DNA of 64,000 bases from positions 1,337,001 through 1,401,000 of the forward strand of contig NZ_SBJL01000001.1 of the NCBI RefSeq assembly GCF_004634425.1, written 5' to 3'. The notes under the pieces were generated by a model, which saw only the letters and a list, made by a program, of their open reading frames with translations, made no database searches and was not told where the DNA came from. The stretch comes from Vitreimonas flagellata (GTDB taxonomy: Bacteria > Pseudomonadota > Alphaproteobacteria > Caulobacterales > Aquidulcibacteraceae). The translations under genes and the position numbers were made by a program. Below, in pieces: positions 34,266 through 42,755 of this stretch (the stretch's first letter is position 1; the number at the start of each line of letters is the position of its first letter).

Positions 34266-35450
34266 TCAGGTCGCGACGGGCTTCACCGCGGACGCCGATT
34301 GCTTCGCGCGCGCACGAGCTTCATCCGTATTCGCGCCGCGCGCCAACGCCACGCCCATGCGCCGCTTCTTGAAGCTTTCGGGTTTGCCGAACAGACGCAC
34401 TTCGCTCTCCGGCACGGCAAGCGCCTCGGCCACGCCCTCAAACGCAACGCCCTTGGCTTCCATGCCGCCATAGATCACGGCGCTCGCGCCTGGCGCACGC
34501 AGCGATGTATCGACGGGCAGACCCAGGATCGCGCGCGCATGCAGCGCGAATTCGCTTTGCACTTGGCTCACCAAAGTCACCAGCCCCGTATCGTGCGGGC
34601 GCGGGCTGACTTCGGAGAACCAGACTTCGTCGCCCTTCACGAAGAGTTCGACGCCGAAGATGCCGTGGCCGCCCAGCGCCTCTGTCACCTTGCCGGCAAT
34701 CTCGCGCGAGCGTTCAAGCGCCAGCGCGCTCATCGCTTGCGGCTGCCAGCTCTCGACATAATCGCCATCGACCTGCACGTGCCCGATCGGTTCACAGAAA
34801 TGCGTGCCGGATGCTGCGCGCACCGTCAGCAACGTGATCTCGAAATCGAAATGCACTTGGCCTTCGATGATCACGCGCGGCTGCTTTACCCTTCCTGCGC
34901 TCATTGCATATTCCCACGCCGGCGCGACTTCGGCTTGCGCCTTCAAGCGACTCTGCCCTTTGCCCGACGACGACATCACCGGCTTCACAAAGCACGGGAA
35001 GCGAATTTTATCGACCGCCGCCTGCATCTCTTCGAGCGAGGACGCGAACGCATAGGGCGACGTCGGCAAGCCGAGCTCTTCGGCCGCCAGCACGCGAATA
35101 CGCTCACGATTCATCGTGACGTGCGCGGCGTTCGCCGTCGGGATCACGCGCGCCAGGCCGTCAGCCTCGATGCGCACCAACTCGTCCGTCGCGATCGCCT
35201 CGATCTCCGGTACGATCAAATGCGGCCGCTCTTGTTCGACCAACGCGCGCAGCGCTTTGCCATCGGTCATGTCGATCACATGCGCGCGATGCGCCACCTG
35301 CTGACCCGGCGCGTCCGCGTAGCGATCGACCACGATCACCTCAACGCCAAACCGCTGCAGCTCAATCACGACTTCTTTGCCCAGCTCGCCGCCACCGAGG
35401 AACATGACGCGAAGCGCGGAAGGAGAAAGCGGCGTACCGATGCGGGTCAT
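34266..35450 (-). CDS. purT: Formate-dependent phosphoribosylglycinamide formyltransferase
   Basis: The folate-independent GAR transformylase of purine synthesis, an ATP-grasp enzyme. The 394 residues include [23 protein letters not shown], the [17 protein letters not shown] and [16 protein letters not shown] segments, the ATP loop [39 protein letters not shown] and GMEAKGVAF. The start at 35450 has GAGG upstream; an ATG eleven codons earlier has no such site. With purD it gives two purine-pathway genes in the window. Confidence 0.95.
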   Translation of the reverse strand: MTRIGTPLSPSALRVMFLGGGELGKEVVIELQRFGVEVIVVDRYADAPGQQVAHRAHVIDMTDGKALRALVEQERPHLIVPEIEAIATDELVRIEADGLARVIPTANAAHVTMNRERIRVLAAEELGLPTSPYAFASSLEEMQAAVDKIRFPCFVKPVMSSSGKGQSRLKAQAEVAPAWEYAMSAGRVKQPRVIIEGQVHFDFEITLLTVRAASGTHFCEPIGHVQVDGDYVESWQPQAMSALALERSREIAGKVTEALGGHGIFGVELFVKGDEVWFSEVSPRPHDTGLVTLVSQVQSEFALHARAILGLPVDTSLRAPGASAVIYGGMEAKGVAFEGVAEALAVPESEVRLFGKPESFKKRRMGVALARGANTDEARARAKQSASAVKPVAT

Positions 35451-35460
35451 TTCGTGGTCC

Positions 35461-35873
35461 TCATTTTGGCGGCCATTTGCCATCGTACGCCACCGGCTCG
35501 CAAGTCAGTGCGAGTTTCTTGGCGACGACCGCGCCACCAACTCCGTAGAGGGGGTCGATCTCAACCGAAAATCCCTTGTCGGTCTTTCGGATGTCCAATC
35601 GATCTATGACGCCCGAATCGCCGGTGAACCCGTCGAGATCGATGGTTTTTATCTCGTCGAACTCAAAATAATCACGCAATGTTTGTCGAGAACGTAGTGA
35701 CCGCGCTCATCAAGCTCGCGGGTCATCCTGAAGGCTCGAACGCGCATGCGCCCTTTGCCAGACTGATCAAAAGTCAGATCCGTCAAATATGCATCGTGAA
35801 GACTCGGCACATAACCAAACCAATCAGATAGGCTTACCGCACCGGGAATTTCGTCGATGCAGTCAATGGTCAT
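35461..35873 (-). pseudogene. Imm50-like small protein gene interrupted by a one-base frameshift
   Basis: The ATG at 35873 overlaps the ilvC stop by one base, marking a coupled gene. The first frame reads MTIDCIDEIPGAVSLSDWFG-YVPSLHDAYL... and ends early after DKHCVII. A second frame then continues with EFDEIKTIDLDGFTGDSG...[20 protein letters not shown]. Joined, they look like one roughly 137-residue protein resembling the Imm50 immunity family (GY-P-HDA start, later YG-GG motif). One extra T in the run at 35665-35668 (A-run on the plus strand) would restore the frame. Real lesion, sequence error and recoding are all possible. Confidence 0.6.
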
Positions 35874-36856
35874 CACGTCTTCCCCAACATCCTCCGAACC
35901 GTCCGTCCCGCCTCCTCGATCGGGTGCGCCGCTGCGGCTTCGCGCATCCGCGCCAAATTCGGCCCGCCGGCGCGATGCTCCGCTATCCATTCGCGCGCGA
36001 ACTTGCCGCTTTGCACGTCGGCCAACACGGCGCGCATCGCGTCCTTCACGCGCGCATCGATCACGCGCGGGCCGGTGACGTATTCGCCGTATTCCGCCGT
36101 GTTCGAAATCGCCAAGTGCATGCCGGCGATGCCGCGTTCATGGATCAAATCTGAGAGCAATTTCACTTCGTGCAGGCAATCGAAATAGGCGAGCTCCGGC
36201 GGCGTGCCGGCTTCGACCTGCACCTCCCACGCCGTGCGGATCAGATGCGTGAGCCCGCCGCAGAGCACGACCTGCTCGCAATAAAGATCGCCCTCCGTCT
36301 CGATCTTGAACGAGCTTTCGATCATGCCGGCGCGTCCGCAACCGATCGCTGCGCCATACGAATACGCCAGCGCCGCGGCGCCGCCGCTCGCATCCTGCGC
36401 CACGGCGACAATGCACGGCAGCCCACCGCCACGCGTGAACGCCTCCCGCAACGCCTTGCCCGGCCCCTTCGGGGCCACCATCGCCACATCGACACCGGCC
36501 GGTGCGCTGATGAAACCAAAATGCACGGCAAAGCCATGCACGAACATCAAAGTCTGCCCATCGCGCAGATACGGCGCGATCTCGGCCGCATATAAGTCCG
36601 GCATCACCTCATCCGGCGCGCACATCACCAGCACGTCCGCGCGCCGCGTCGCTTCCGCCACGCTGACAATCTCGAAGCTGTCGCCGCGCGCTTGCGCTTC
36701 GCGCCGCGCACCCGCCTGCAACGCCACGATCACGTTTACGCCAGAATCACGCAAATTCAGCGCATGCGCGTGTCCCTGCGCGCCATAGCCAATCACGGCC
36801 ACGTTTTTCGCGCGGATCAGCGCCTGGTCTGCTTCTTTCTCGTAGCGAACTTGCAT
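35873..36856 (-). CDS. ilvC: Ketol-acid reductoisomerase, divergent class I type
   Basis: Catalyses the Mg2+- and NAD(P)H-dependent isomeroreduction in valine and isoleucine synthesis. The 327 residues keep NVAVIGYGAQGHAHALNLRDSG, the catalytic region VAPKGPG, and CLHEVKLLSDLIHERGIAGM with NTAEYGEYVTGPRV. Differences stand out: the metal motif ETDLFGEQ is EGDLYCEQ, the usual ECLHE is DCLHE, HGFNIHFG is HGFAVHFG, and the cofactor loop (LQAGARREAQARGDSF) is unusual. The ATG at 36856 gives a normal start. No ilvB or ilvN is nearby, so this may be a second copy. Confidence 0.85.
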   Translation of the reverse strand: MQVRYEKEADQALIRAKNVAVIGYGAQGHAHALNLRDSGVNVIVALQAGARREAQARGDSFEIVSVAEATRRADVLVMCAPDEVMPDLYAAEIAPYLRDGQTLMFVHGFAVHFGFISAPAGVDVAMVAPKGPGKALREAFTRGGGLPCIVAVAQDASGGAAALAYSYGAAIGCGRAGMIESSFKIETEGDLYCEQVVLCGGLTHLIRTAWEVQVEAGTPPELAYFDCLHEVKLLSDLIHERGIAGMHLAISNTAEYGEYVTGPRVIDARVKDAMRAVLADVQSGKFAREWIAEHRAGGPNLARMREAAAAHPIEEAGRTVRRMLGKT

Positions 36857-36868
36857 CTTGCCCTCGTG

Positions 36869-36888
36869 ACGCGGGTAACGGCCCGCGT
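36869..36888 (-). promoter_or_regulatory. Hairpin upstream of ilvC
   Basis: ACGCGGG-N6-CCCGCGT is a perfect 7-bp inverted repeat starting 13 bases before the ilvC ATG and just ahead of the GAGGGCAAG ribosome-binding region. It could affect initiation or be an operator. No leader peptide with branched-chain codons was seen. Confidence 0.35.
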
Positions 36889-36938
36889 GCGCGGCCCAGT
36901 GTCTAAACGCCCGCCTGGCCTTCCGCCAGCTTTGGAGC

Positions 36939-37325
36939 ATGACGAGAGCCATTATGCGCTACGACTTTATCTTCATCACCGCCGCCCTGGCCTGTCTGCT
37001 GACCGGCATGAGCATGGGCATATGGATGGGCATCGCGCATGATTTCACGCTCTCCCCCGTACACGCGCACTTAAACCTGCTCGGTTGGGTGACGCTCGCG
37101 CTCTACGGCCTCATTCACCGCACCTACCCCGCTCTCGGCCAATCGCGCGCAGCCTTACCGCAATGCGTGCTGGCGATCGCGGCGTCGCTCACCATGCCCG
37201 CCGGTATCGCGCTTTCGATCCTGGCGCAGCAGCCGATCGTGGCGATCGTCGCCTCGCTCTTCCTGCTGATCGCAACAGCGACCTTCGCGACCATGTTCGT
37301 GCGCCGCGCCCGAGCTAGCGTCTGA
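36939..37325 (+). CDS. Small CcoN-like membrane protein
   Basis: A 128-residue protein with four hydrophobic segments. The block HAHLNLLGWVTLALYGLIHR copies the low-spin haem-ligand helix of cbb3/haem-copper oxidase subunit I (HVHLNLLGW in CcoN), but the rest of the oxidase is missing. Similar short proteins are annotated as cytochrome oxidase subunit I-like. It may bind haem or be a non-haem relative. Either of two ATGs (36939, 36954) may be used; GGAG lies only one base before the first. Confidence 0.6.
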   Translation: MTRAIMRYDFIFITAALACLLTGMSMGIWMGIAHDFTLSPVHAHLNLLGWVTLALYGLIHRTYPALGQSRAALPQCVLAIAASLTMPAGIALSILAQQPIVAIVASLFLLIATATFATMFVRRARASV

Positions 37326-37373
37326 ACTTGCACTCGCCCGCACACGCCTTACGTTTCTCTGGAGGAGACAGAA

Positions 37374-37910
37374 ATGGCGAGTGCGGGCGAGATCGTGCGC
37401 TTCTGGCGCGACGCAGGGCCAAAGGCGTGGTTCGCGAAGGATAAAACCTTCGACGGCCGTTGCCGCGGCTATGAAGCCGAGCACCACGCCGCAGCCCGTC
37501 GCGAATTGAGCAATTGGGAGCGTGACGCCGAGGGCGCGCTCGCACTCATCCTGCTGCTCGATCAATTCCCGCGCAACATGTACCGCAACAGCGCGCACGC
37601 CTTCGCCACGGATGGCTTGGCGCAAGGGGTAGCGGCTCGCGCTATCGCCAACGGCTTCGACGCAGCCACCGATTCCGAGCTGCGCGTCTTCTTCTATCTA
37701 CCCTTCGAGCACGCGGAGGATCTTGCGCTTCAAGAGCGCTGCGTGACGCTCACCACGCCGCTCAACAATCCCGAATTCACGCGCTACGCGATCCTGCACC
37801 GCGAGATCATCGCCCGCTTCGGCCGCTTCCCACATCGCAATCCGATGCTTGGGCGTACGAGCACGGAGGACGAGTTGCGGTTCTTGGCCGAGGGTGGCTT
37901 CGCCGGTTAG
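37374..37910 (+). CDS. DUF924 family protein
   Basis: A 178-residue helical protein. IVRFWRDAGPKAWFAKDKTFD, ALALILLLDQFPRNMYRN, VFFYLPFEHAEDLALQERCV and RFPHRNPMLGR are diagnostic of DUF924, a TPR-like fold with unknown activity. GGAGGAG precedes the ATG. The stop shares TTAG with the convergent exported protein gene. Confidence 0.88.
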   Translation: MASAGEIVRFWRDAGPKAWFAKDKTFDGRCRGYEAEHHAAARRELSNWERDAEGALALILLLDQFPRNMYRNSAHAFATDGLAQGVAARAIANGFDAATDSELRVFFYLPFEHAEDLALQERCVTLTTPLNNPEFTRYAILHREIIARFGRFPHRNPMLGRTSTEDELRFLAEGGFAG

Positions 37911-38842
37911 CGGATCGGCGCGTCGAACGCGTAGCGCCAATTGCCTTCGTAATCGCGCGCCCACACCGAAACATAGCGCCCAGTCGTGCGCGTGCCGTCA
38001 GCGGCCGTGTGTACCGAATTGCCCCACGTCCAGCCCATGTCGCCACGCGCCGAAACACGCGCGGTCTCCGGCGCCCATTCCAGCCGCGCCGCCGCCGGCC
38101 AACCCGCGTACGCTTGCACCACGCCATCGCGGCCGCTGATGATCTCGCGCGAGGTCACGATCAGCGCATCGGACGCCGCATATTGTGCGAACGCCGCCGG
38201 CACGCCGTCGCTTTGCGCCAGCGCCGCAAATGCGCGATCCGCTTCCATCAATTCGTTGACGGCGGCCGCGGCCAATTCCTCTTCAGTGCGCGAGCCCGCA
38301 ATTTCCGAGAGCCGCAGCGCCAAGCGTCCGCCGGCGTCAGTGTTCTGAACGCAGGTGCGCGCGATCGAGGTCGAACGCCCGGCGACGGCCAGTTCGATGT
38401 ACGCTTGCTCGCCCGCCGAGCAGACTTCCGTGTCGCCGCCAAGCGAGCCGACAACACCGCCCGCCGCGCGCGCAAGGTTCGCAATCTCGGTGCGCTGCAC
38501 CGCCGTTAGTGTAGAGATGTACGGCGCGTCGCCGCCCCAGAGCCACCAGCCCGTGCTCGGATGCCCGGTGAAGCGGCGCAAGAACACACGGCCGTCTTCA
38601 CCGCGCAGATCGTAACGGATAACGCGCGCCACGCCACCGCGCGTCGGCGCCAACGTCACGCGCACAGACATATCGATGCCGTCCGCGGCGAGCGCAGCAC
38701 GCCCGCCTGTCGTGGGAATGATGTCCGCAGCCACGAGCGATTGCGCCCAGGCCGGCGCGCGCAATGACAAATTCTGCGCGAACGCCGCCGTGCTGACCAG
38801 CAACACCGCGCCGCACAGAGCGGCTGCGCGAAGCAATTTCAT
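37907..38842 (-). CDS. Exported protein with DUF4440/SnoaL-like C-terminal domain
   Basis: A 311-residue protein with a signal peptide (MKLLRAAALCGAVLLVSTAAFAQ). The first 180 residues are uncharacterised, with a Trp-rich stretch (STGWWLWGGDAPYIS) and two Cys that could form a disulphide (EVCSAGEQAY, RTCVQN). The last 110 residues (ELMEADRAFAALAQSDGVPAAFAQYAASDAL to NWRYAFDAPIR) look like a DUF4440 or SnoaL-like cone fold. GGGGAT precedes the ATG at 38842. Function unknown. Confidence 0.65.
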   Translation of the reverse strand: MKLLRAAALCGAVLLVSTAAFAQNLSLRAPAWAQSLVAADIIPTTGGRAALAADGIDMSVRVTLAPTRGGVARVIRYDLRGEDGRVFLRRFTGHPSTGWWLWGGDAPYISTLTAVQRTEIANLARAAGGVVGSLGGDTEVCSAGEQAYIELAVAGRSTSIARTCVQNTDAGGRLALRLSEIAGSRTEEELAAAAVNELMEADRAFAALAQSDGVPAAFAQYAASDALIVTSREIISGRDGVVQAYAGWPAAARLEWAPETARVSARGDMGWTWGNSVHTAADGTRTTGRYVSVWARDYEGNWRYAFDAPIR

Positions 38843-38913
38843 CTTATCCCCACCCTCGTGGCGTTTGATCCCTATGCCCAAGCTTAGGGCGCCCCGCAGG
38901 GCCTAGGGAAGCC

Positions 38914-39417
38914 TCAGCGGGCCTGGTTACGCACAGGCTGGCCGTCGCGCAGCACCCATCGTGCTGTGCCGGCGACACGGTCGATCTCGGCCTGCAGCTC
39001 GCGCACGCTTTCCGGCATGCCCGCGCCGGTTCCGCCATAATCCAGCACCGATTTGCTGCGGCCGTTGCGGATCAATTGGATCGTGGTCGACGGCAGGTCG
39101 GTCACGCCCGCACGGTACTCGTTCTCCAGATTGTCGAATCCGATCGCATCGAACCGCGCCAACAGCGCTTGCACTTCCGCCGGTGAAATTTGCGCGCGCT
39201 GCTCGCCAACGACATTCACGAAGCGGCGGCCCTCATAAAGCACGCCGCCATCGCCGCTGATCGTCACTGTGTAATCCGGGCAGAAGCCGAAGCACGGCGT
39301 CCGCGTCATGCTGATTTCGAAGGGTCCCGCGCTTTCCGGGTTCGGCGCGGGCGCAGTACTCGCGCAGGCACTCAGCGCCAGAGCCGCAAACACACCAACA
39401 AAAGCACGTCTCAGCAT
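38914..39417 (-). CDS. Lipoprotein with DUF6438-like domain
   Basis: A 167-residue lipoprotein (signal ending ALSAC). The core motif TPCFGFCPDYTVTISGDGGV, with two cysteines around GF, followed by GEQRAQISPAEVQALLARFDAIGF and the strand TTIQLIRNGRSKSVLDYGG, matches DUF6438. The cysteine pair may be redox-active or a disulphide. It lies between miaA and the exported SnoaL-like gene, all leftward. Confidence 0.7.
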   Translation of the reverse strand: MLRRAFVGVFAALALSACASTAPAPNPESAGPFEISMTRTPCFGFCPDYTVTISGDGGVLYEGRRFVNVVGEQRAQISPAEVQALLARFDAIGFDNLENEYRAGVTDLPSTTIQLIRNGRSKSVLDYGGTGAGMPESVRELQAEIDRVAGTARWVLRDGQPVRNQAR

Positions 39418-39462
39418 GGAATATCCTCGAAATCTCAGGCGCCTCTCTCGGCGCCGATCGTG

Positions 39463-40380
39463 TCAGCCTTGCGGCAGAGCCAACGCCGCAGCGATGCGGC
39501 TCCCCAAATCGTGATCCGCAACGCGCGGCCAATCGGGCATTTGTCCGCCAATCCATGTGAACTGACGCTTAGCGTAACGGCGTGTGTCGCGTTTGCCGAT
39601 GTCGGCGGCTTCCACGAGCGTAAGTTCCCCGCTCAAATGCGCGCTCAACGCCGGCGCGCCATGCGCTTTCGTCGCCGGCAACGCGGGATCGAGCCCACGC
39701 GCCGCGAACGCACGCACTTCATCAAGCGCGCCCTGCTCAAGCATCTTGTCGAACCGCGTATTGATCGCCGAATAAAGCGCCTCGCGGTCCGGCGTTAGCG
39801 CCAGCCCCACCCATTCCTCGCGCGACAAGGCCGGTTTCGTATTCGCCTGCAAGACGCTGATGCTTTCGCCCGTCGTCTCCAGCACTTCCAGCGCACGCAA
39901 AATCCGCGGCGCATCATTCGGCTCCAGCCGCGCCGCCGTCATCGCATCGCGCGCCGCCAATTCCGCATGCAAAGCCGGCGCGCCTTCGAGCGCCACGCGC
40001 TCGCGCAACGCCGCACGCGTGTCTTCATCGGCCGCTGGAATGTCCGCTAAGCCTTGCGTCAACGCTCTGAAATAGAGCCCTGTGCCACCGACCAAGATCG
40101 GCGTGCGCCCGCGCGCGCGAATGTCCGCAACCGCCGCCAGCGCATCCTCTAGCCAACGCCCTGTCGAATAGAGCCGCGCCGCGTCCACGTGCCCGTAGAG
40201 ATGATGCGGCGCCTGCGCCTCCTCTTCGCGCGACGGGCGAGCGGTCAGCACGCGAAAATCCGCATAGACCTGCATCGAGTCCGCGTTGACGATTTCGCCC
40301 CCGATACGCTCGGCCAGCGCCAGCGCCAAAGCGGATTTACCGCTGGCGGTCGGGCCCATGATGAGGAGCGCAGGCTTCAT
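39463..40380 (-). CDS. miaA: tRNA dimethylallyltransferase
   Basis: Adds a dimethylallyl group to A37 of tRNAs that read codons starting with U. The 305 residues show the P-loop MGPTASGKSALALALA, EIVNADSMQVYADF, HHLYGHVD, GGTGLYFRALTQGL, and the C-terminal RRYAKRQFTWIGG tRNA-binding segment. Length is normal. It is divergent from serB; the product uses an isoprenoid made by the pathway that includes ispE. Confidence 0.96.
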   Translation of the reverse strand: MKPALLIMGPTASGKSALALALAERIGGEIVNADSMQVYADFRVLTARPSREEEAQAPHHLYGHVDAARLYSTGRWLEDALAAVADIRARGRTPILVGGTGLYFRALTQGLADIPAADEDTRAALRERVALEGAPALHAELAARDAMTAARLEPNDAPRILRALEVLETTGESISVLQANTKPALSREEWVGLALTPDREALYSAINTRFDKMLEQGALDEVRAFAARGLDPALPATKAHGAPALSAHLSGELTLVEAADIGKRDTRRYAKRQFTWIGGQMPDWPRVADHDLGSRIAAALALPQG

Positions 40381-40449
40381 GGCCGTTGCAGTAGCGCAAA
40401 CCCCGCCTCTGCCCTAGAGGGGTGCGGCTTCCTATCTCAGCTGGATTCC

Positions 40450-41343
40450 ATGACCGCCCACGCCCTCGTTTTCGTCGCCTCGCCAGAGAACAAGCCCGCT
40501 TACCGCGAGGCGCTGCTGATGCTTGGTCGCGTGGCATTGAACCGCAAATTGCCGCCGCCGGAGGTGCTCGCTGGCTGGGAAAGCGCACAATGGATTTATG
40601 AGCGCGTCGATGGCGAACTCCGCCAAGAGGCTGCCGCCGCCGTCGCTGAACTTCCCGTCGATTGGGCGCTCGTGCCGGTCGAGGGCCGACGCAAGAAGCT
40701 GCTCGTCGCCGACATGGATTCCACAATTATCAATGTGGAATGCCTCGATGAACTCGCTGACTTCGCCGGCCTCAAAGCCGAGATCGCCGCCATCACTGAA
40801 CGCGCAATGCGCGGCGAATTGGAGTTCGAGCCGGCATTGATCGAGCGCGTCTCCAAACTCAAAGGCCTCGCGCTCGACGCGCTGCAACGCACCTATGACG
40901 AACGCGTCCGCCTCAATCCGGGCGCGGCGACCTTCGTGAAAACGATGGCCAAGCACGGTGCGCGCTGCGTGCTCGTCTCCGGCGGCTTCACCTTCTTCAC
41001 GTCGCGCGTCGCCGATTCCGCCGGTTTCCACGCCAACCGCGCCAACGTGCTGCTCGACGATGGCGCTACGCTGAGCGGCGCAGTGCAAATGCCCATCCTC
41101 GGCCGCGCCGCGAAACTCGAAGCACTCCGCGCCGAAGCAGCCAGCATCGGCGCAACCGAGCAAAACGCACTCGCCATCGGTGACGGCGCCAACGATCTCG
41201 ACATGATCAAAGCCGCAGGCCTCGGCCTCGCCTATCGCGCCAAGCCGCTCGTCGCCGCCGAAGCCGACGCCAAGATCGATCACATGAGCCTTGAAGCGGC
41301 GCTCTTCTTCCAGGGCTATCGTCGCGAGGAGTTCGCGACATGA
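40450..41343 (+). CDS. serB: Phosphoserine phosphatase
   Basis: The last step of serine synthesis, a HAD hydrolase. The 297 residues have an N-terminal ACT-like region (about 1-75), then the nucleophile motif VADMDSTIINVECLDELADFAG, motif II VSGGFTFFTSRVA and the acidic motif IGDGANDLDMIKAAGLGLAYRAKP. The ATG at 40450 gives the family length. The stop overlaps the next gene as ATGA. Confidence 0.96.
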   Translation: MTAHALVFVASPENKPAYREALLMLGRVALNRKLPPPEVLAGWESAQWIYERVDGELRQEAAAAVAELPVDWALVPVEGRRKKLLVADMDSTIINVECLDELADFAGLKAEIAAITERAMRGELEFEPALIERVSKLKGLALDALQRTYDERVRLNPGAATFVKTMAKHGARCVLVSGGFTFFTSRVADSAGFHANRANVLLDDGATLSGAVQMPILGRAAKLEALRAEAASIGATEQNALAIGDGANDLDMIKAAGLGLAYRAKPLVAAEADAKIDHMSLEAALFFQGYRREEFAT

Positions 41344-42107
41344 AGCTTCGGGGAATTCTACTCGCCGCAGCGCTGGCGGCCTGCGCGACATCATCCGAGG
41401 TCGATACGCCGCCACAGCCCTTACAGCCGACCCCAGCCGTCGACGTCGCGGGCAACACGCTCGACGAATTGATCGGCCAAGGTGAAGAGAAATTCTGCTG
41501 GGAAAACGACGCGTGGTGCGTCTCCGCCAGCACCGCGAGCGTCCCGACGTTTGACCGCGGGGCCGAGATCACCACCTTCGAATCGCCGGACGCACAGGGG
41601 TACACCGCATGGCGCCACGGCATCGTTGAAGCCGATGGCAGTGTAATCTTCGGGTTCGTCGATACACGCACGACAATGTATTCCGGCGGCGACGCCTACG
41701 CGAACCAACTCACGCTCTATCGCGCAGCGCCCGGCGCGGCGCCGGTGCAGATCGCCTCGCTCCCGTTCGGTGGCTCCGCACGCATCCGCGCCTGTTTCAG
41801 CGCCGAGCAAGCCGCCGCGCGGCTACAATCGTGCCAAGACGAATATTTCTTCAATGGTCGCATCGAACTTGACACGACCAATACCGACGCCGCGCCGCGC
41901 CTCATTTTACAGACCGAAGCACGAACCTATCCAAATCGCCGCAGCCGCGACGAAGATTCAACGCAAGCTCCACCGCTCACGCGCGCTGATCAAACTTGGT
42001 GGCGCGACCCGGAATGCTCATATCGCATTGTGCTGACACGCGGCGCAGACGGCCAATACCGCCCTGAACGTCCGTTGCCAGCCTGTAGCGATTATCTGGA
42101 GCTTTAA
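41340..42107 (+). CDS. Hypothetical lipoprotein
   Basis: A 255-residue protein with a signal peptide and lipobox (ILLAAALAAC). It contains several cysteine pairs (KFCWENDAWCVSAS; RACFSAEQ...LQSCQDEYFF; ECSYRI...LPACSDYLEL), consistent with periplasmic disulphides, and a beta-rich middle. No family recognised. It is coupled to serB by ATGA and followed at once by the HAD gene, so it is part of a three-gene operon. Confidence 0.6.
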   Translation: MKLRGILLAAALAACATSSEVDTPPQPLQPTPAVDVAGNTLDELIGQGEEKFCWENDAWCVSASTASVPTFDRGAEITTFESPDAQGYTAWRHGIVEADGSVIFGFVDTRTTMYSGGDAYANQLTLYRAAPGAAPVQIASLPFGGSARIRACFSAEQAAARLQSCQDEYFFNGRIELDTTNTDAAPRLILQTEARTYPNRRSRDEDSTQAPPLTRADQTWWRDPECSYRIVLTRGADGQYRPERPLPACSDYLEL

Positions 42108-42755
42108 TTGAGCCTGCCGCGTACGCCTAAAGCCGTCGTCTTCGATCTCGACGGCACTCTGATCGATTCCGAAGCGCTCGTACGTGAATCGCATTTTCAT
42201 GCCGCCAAGACGCTCGGCTATGAGATGAGCGACGCGCAATTCCTCGGTCTCGTCGGCATGCACCGTGAGGCCAACGATCTCCAGCTCAAATCCTATTACG
42301 GGGACGATTTCCCGCTTGAGCTTTTCATCGAAACGACGCGCGCTTTTGTCGGCGATCGTTCTGCGCCGCTGAAGGCGGGTGCGATCGAACTCATGGATAC
42401 ATTGGACGACCTCGGCTTAACCTACGGCCTCGCCACCTCGTCGCGCCGCCCCTGGGTCGAACGCCATTTCCACACCCACAAACTCGCCCACCGCTTCCGC
42501 GCCGTCGTCACGCGCCAAGATGTCGTCAACGGCAAGCCCGATCCTGAGCCCTATCTCAAAGCGTCCAAATTGCTCGGCTTCGCACCAATGGACGTGCTCG
42601 CGATCGAAGATTCACACGCCGGCGTCCGCGCCGCGCACGCTGCCGGATGTATCACGGTGATGATCCCCGATTTGCTGCAACCCGATGAAGAAATGCGCAC
42701 CAAAGCGCGCGTGCTCGGCTCACTCGCGGACGTGCAGGCATTGTTCGCGCGCTAG
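42108..42755 (+). CDS. HAD-family phosphatase (beta-phosphoglucomutase-like)
   Basis: A 215-residue HAD subfamily IA enzyme. KAVVFDLDGTLIDSEALV carries the nucleophile Asp, YGLATSSRRPWVERHF is motif II, VVNGKPDPEPYLKAS holds the Lys, and VLAIEDSHAGVRAAHAAG is the acidic motif. The start is a TTG immediately after the stop of the preceding gene, with GGAG upstream. The substrate is probably a small sugar or glycolytic phosphate. The stop shares CTAG with the convergent protease gene. Confidence 0.88.
   Translation: MSLPRTPKAVVFDLDGTLIDSEALVRESHFHAAKTLGYEMSDAQFLGLVGMHREANDLQLKSYYGDDFPLELFIETTRAFVGDRSAPLKAGAIELMDTLDDLGLTYGLATSSRRPWVERHFHTHKLAHRFRAVVTRQDVVNGKPDPEPYLKASKLLGFAPMDVLAIEDSHAGVRAAHAAGCITVMIPDLLQPDEEMRTKARVLGSLADVQALFAR

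Noticed and set aside
36857-36938. A branched-chain amino-acid attenuator or riboswitch before ilvC.
   Set aside because: No leader peptide with Leu/Val/Ile codons and no T-tract; only a single 7-bp hairpin is present.
40189-40449. An N-terminal extension of SerB upstream of 40450.
   Set aside because: It lies over miaA on the other strand, and the ATG at 40450 matches the family start.
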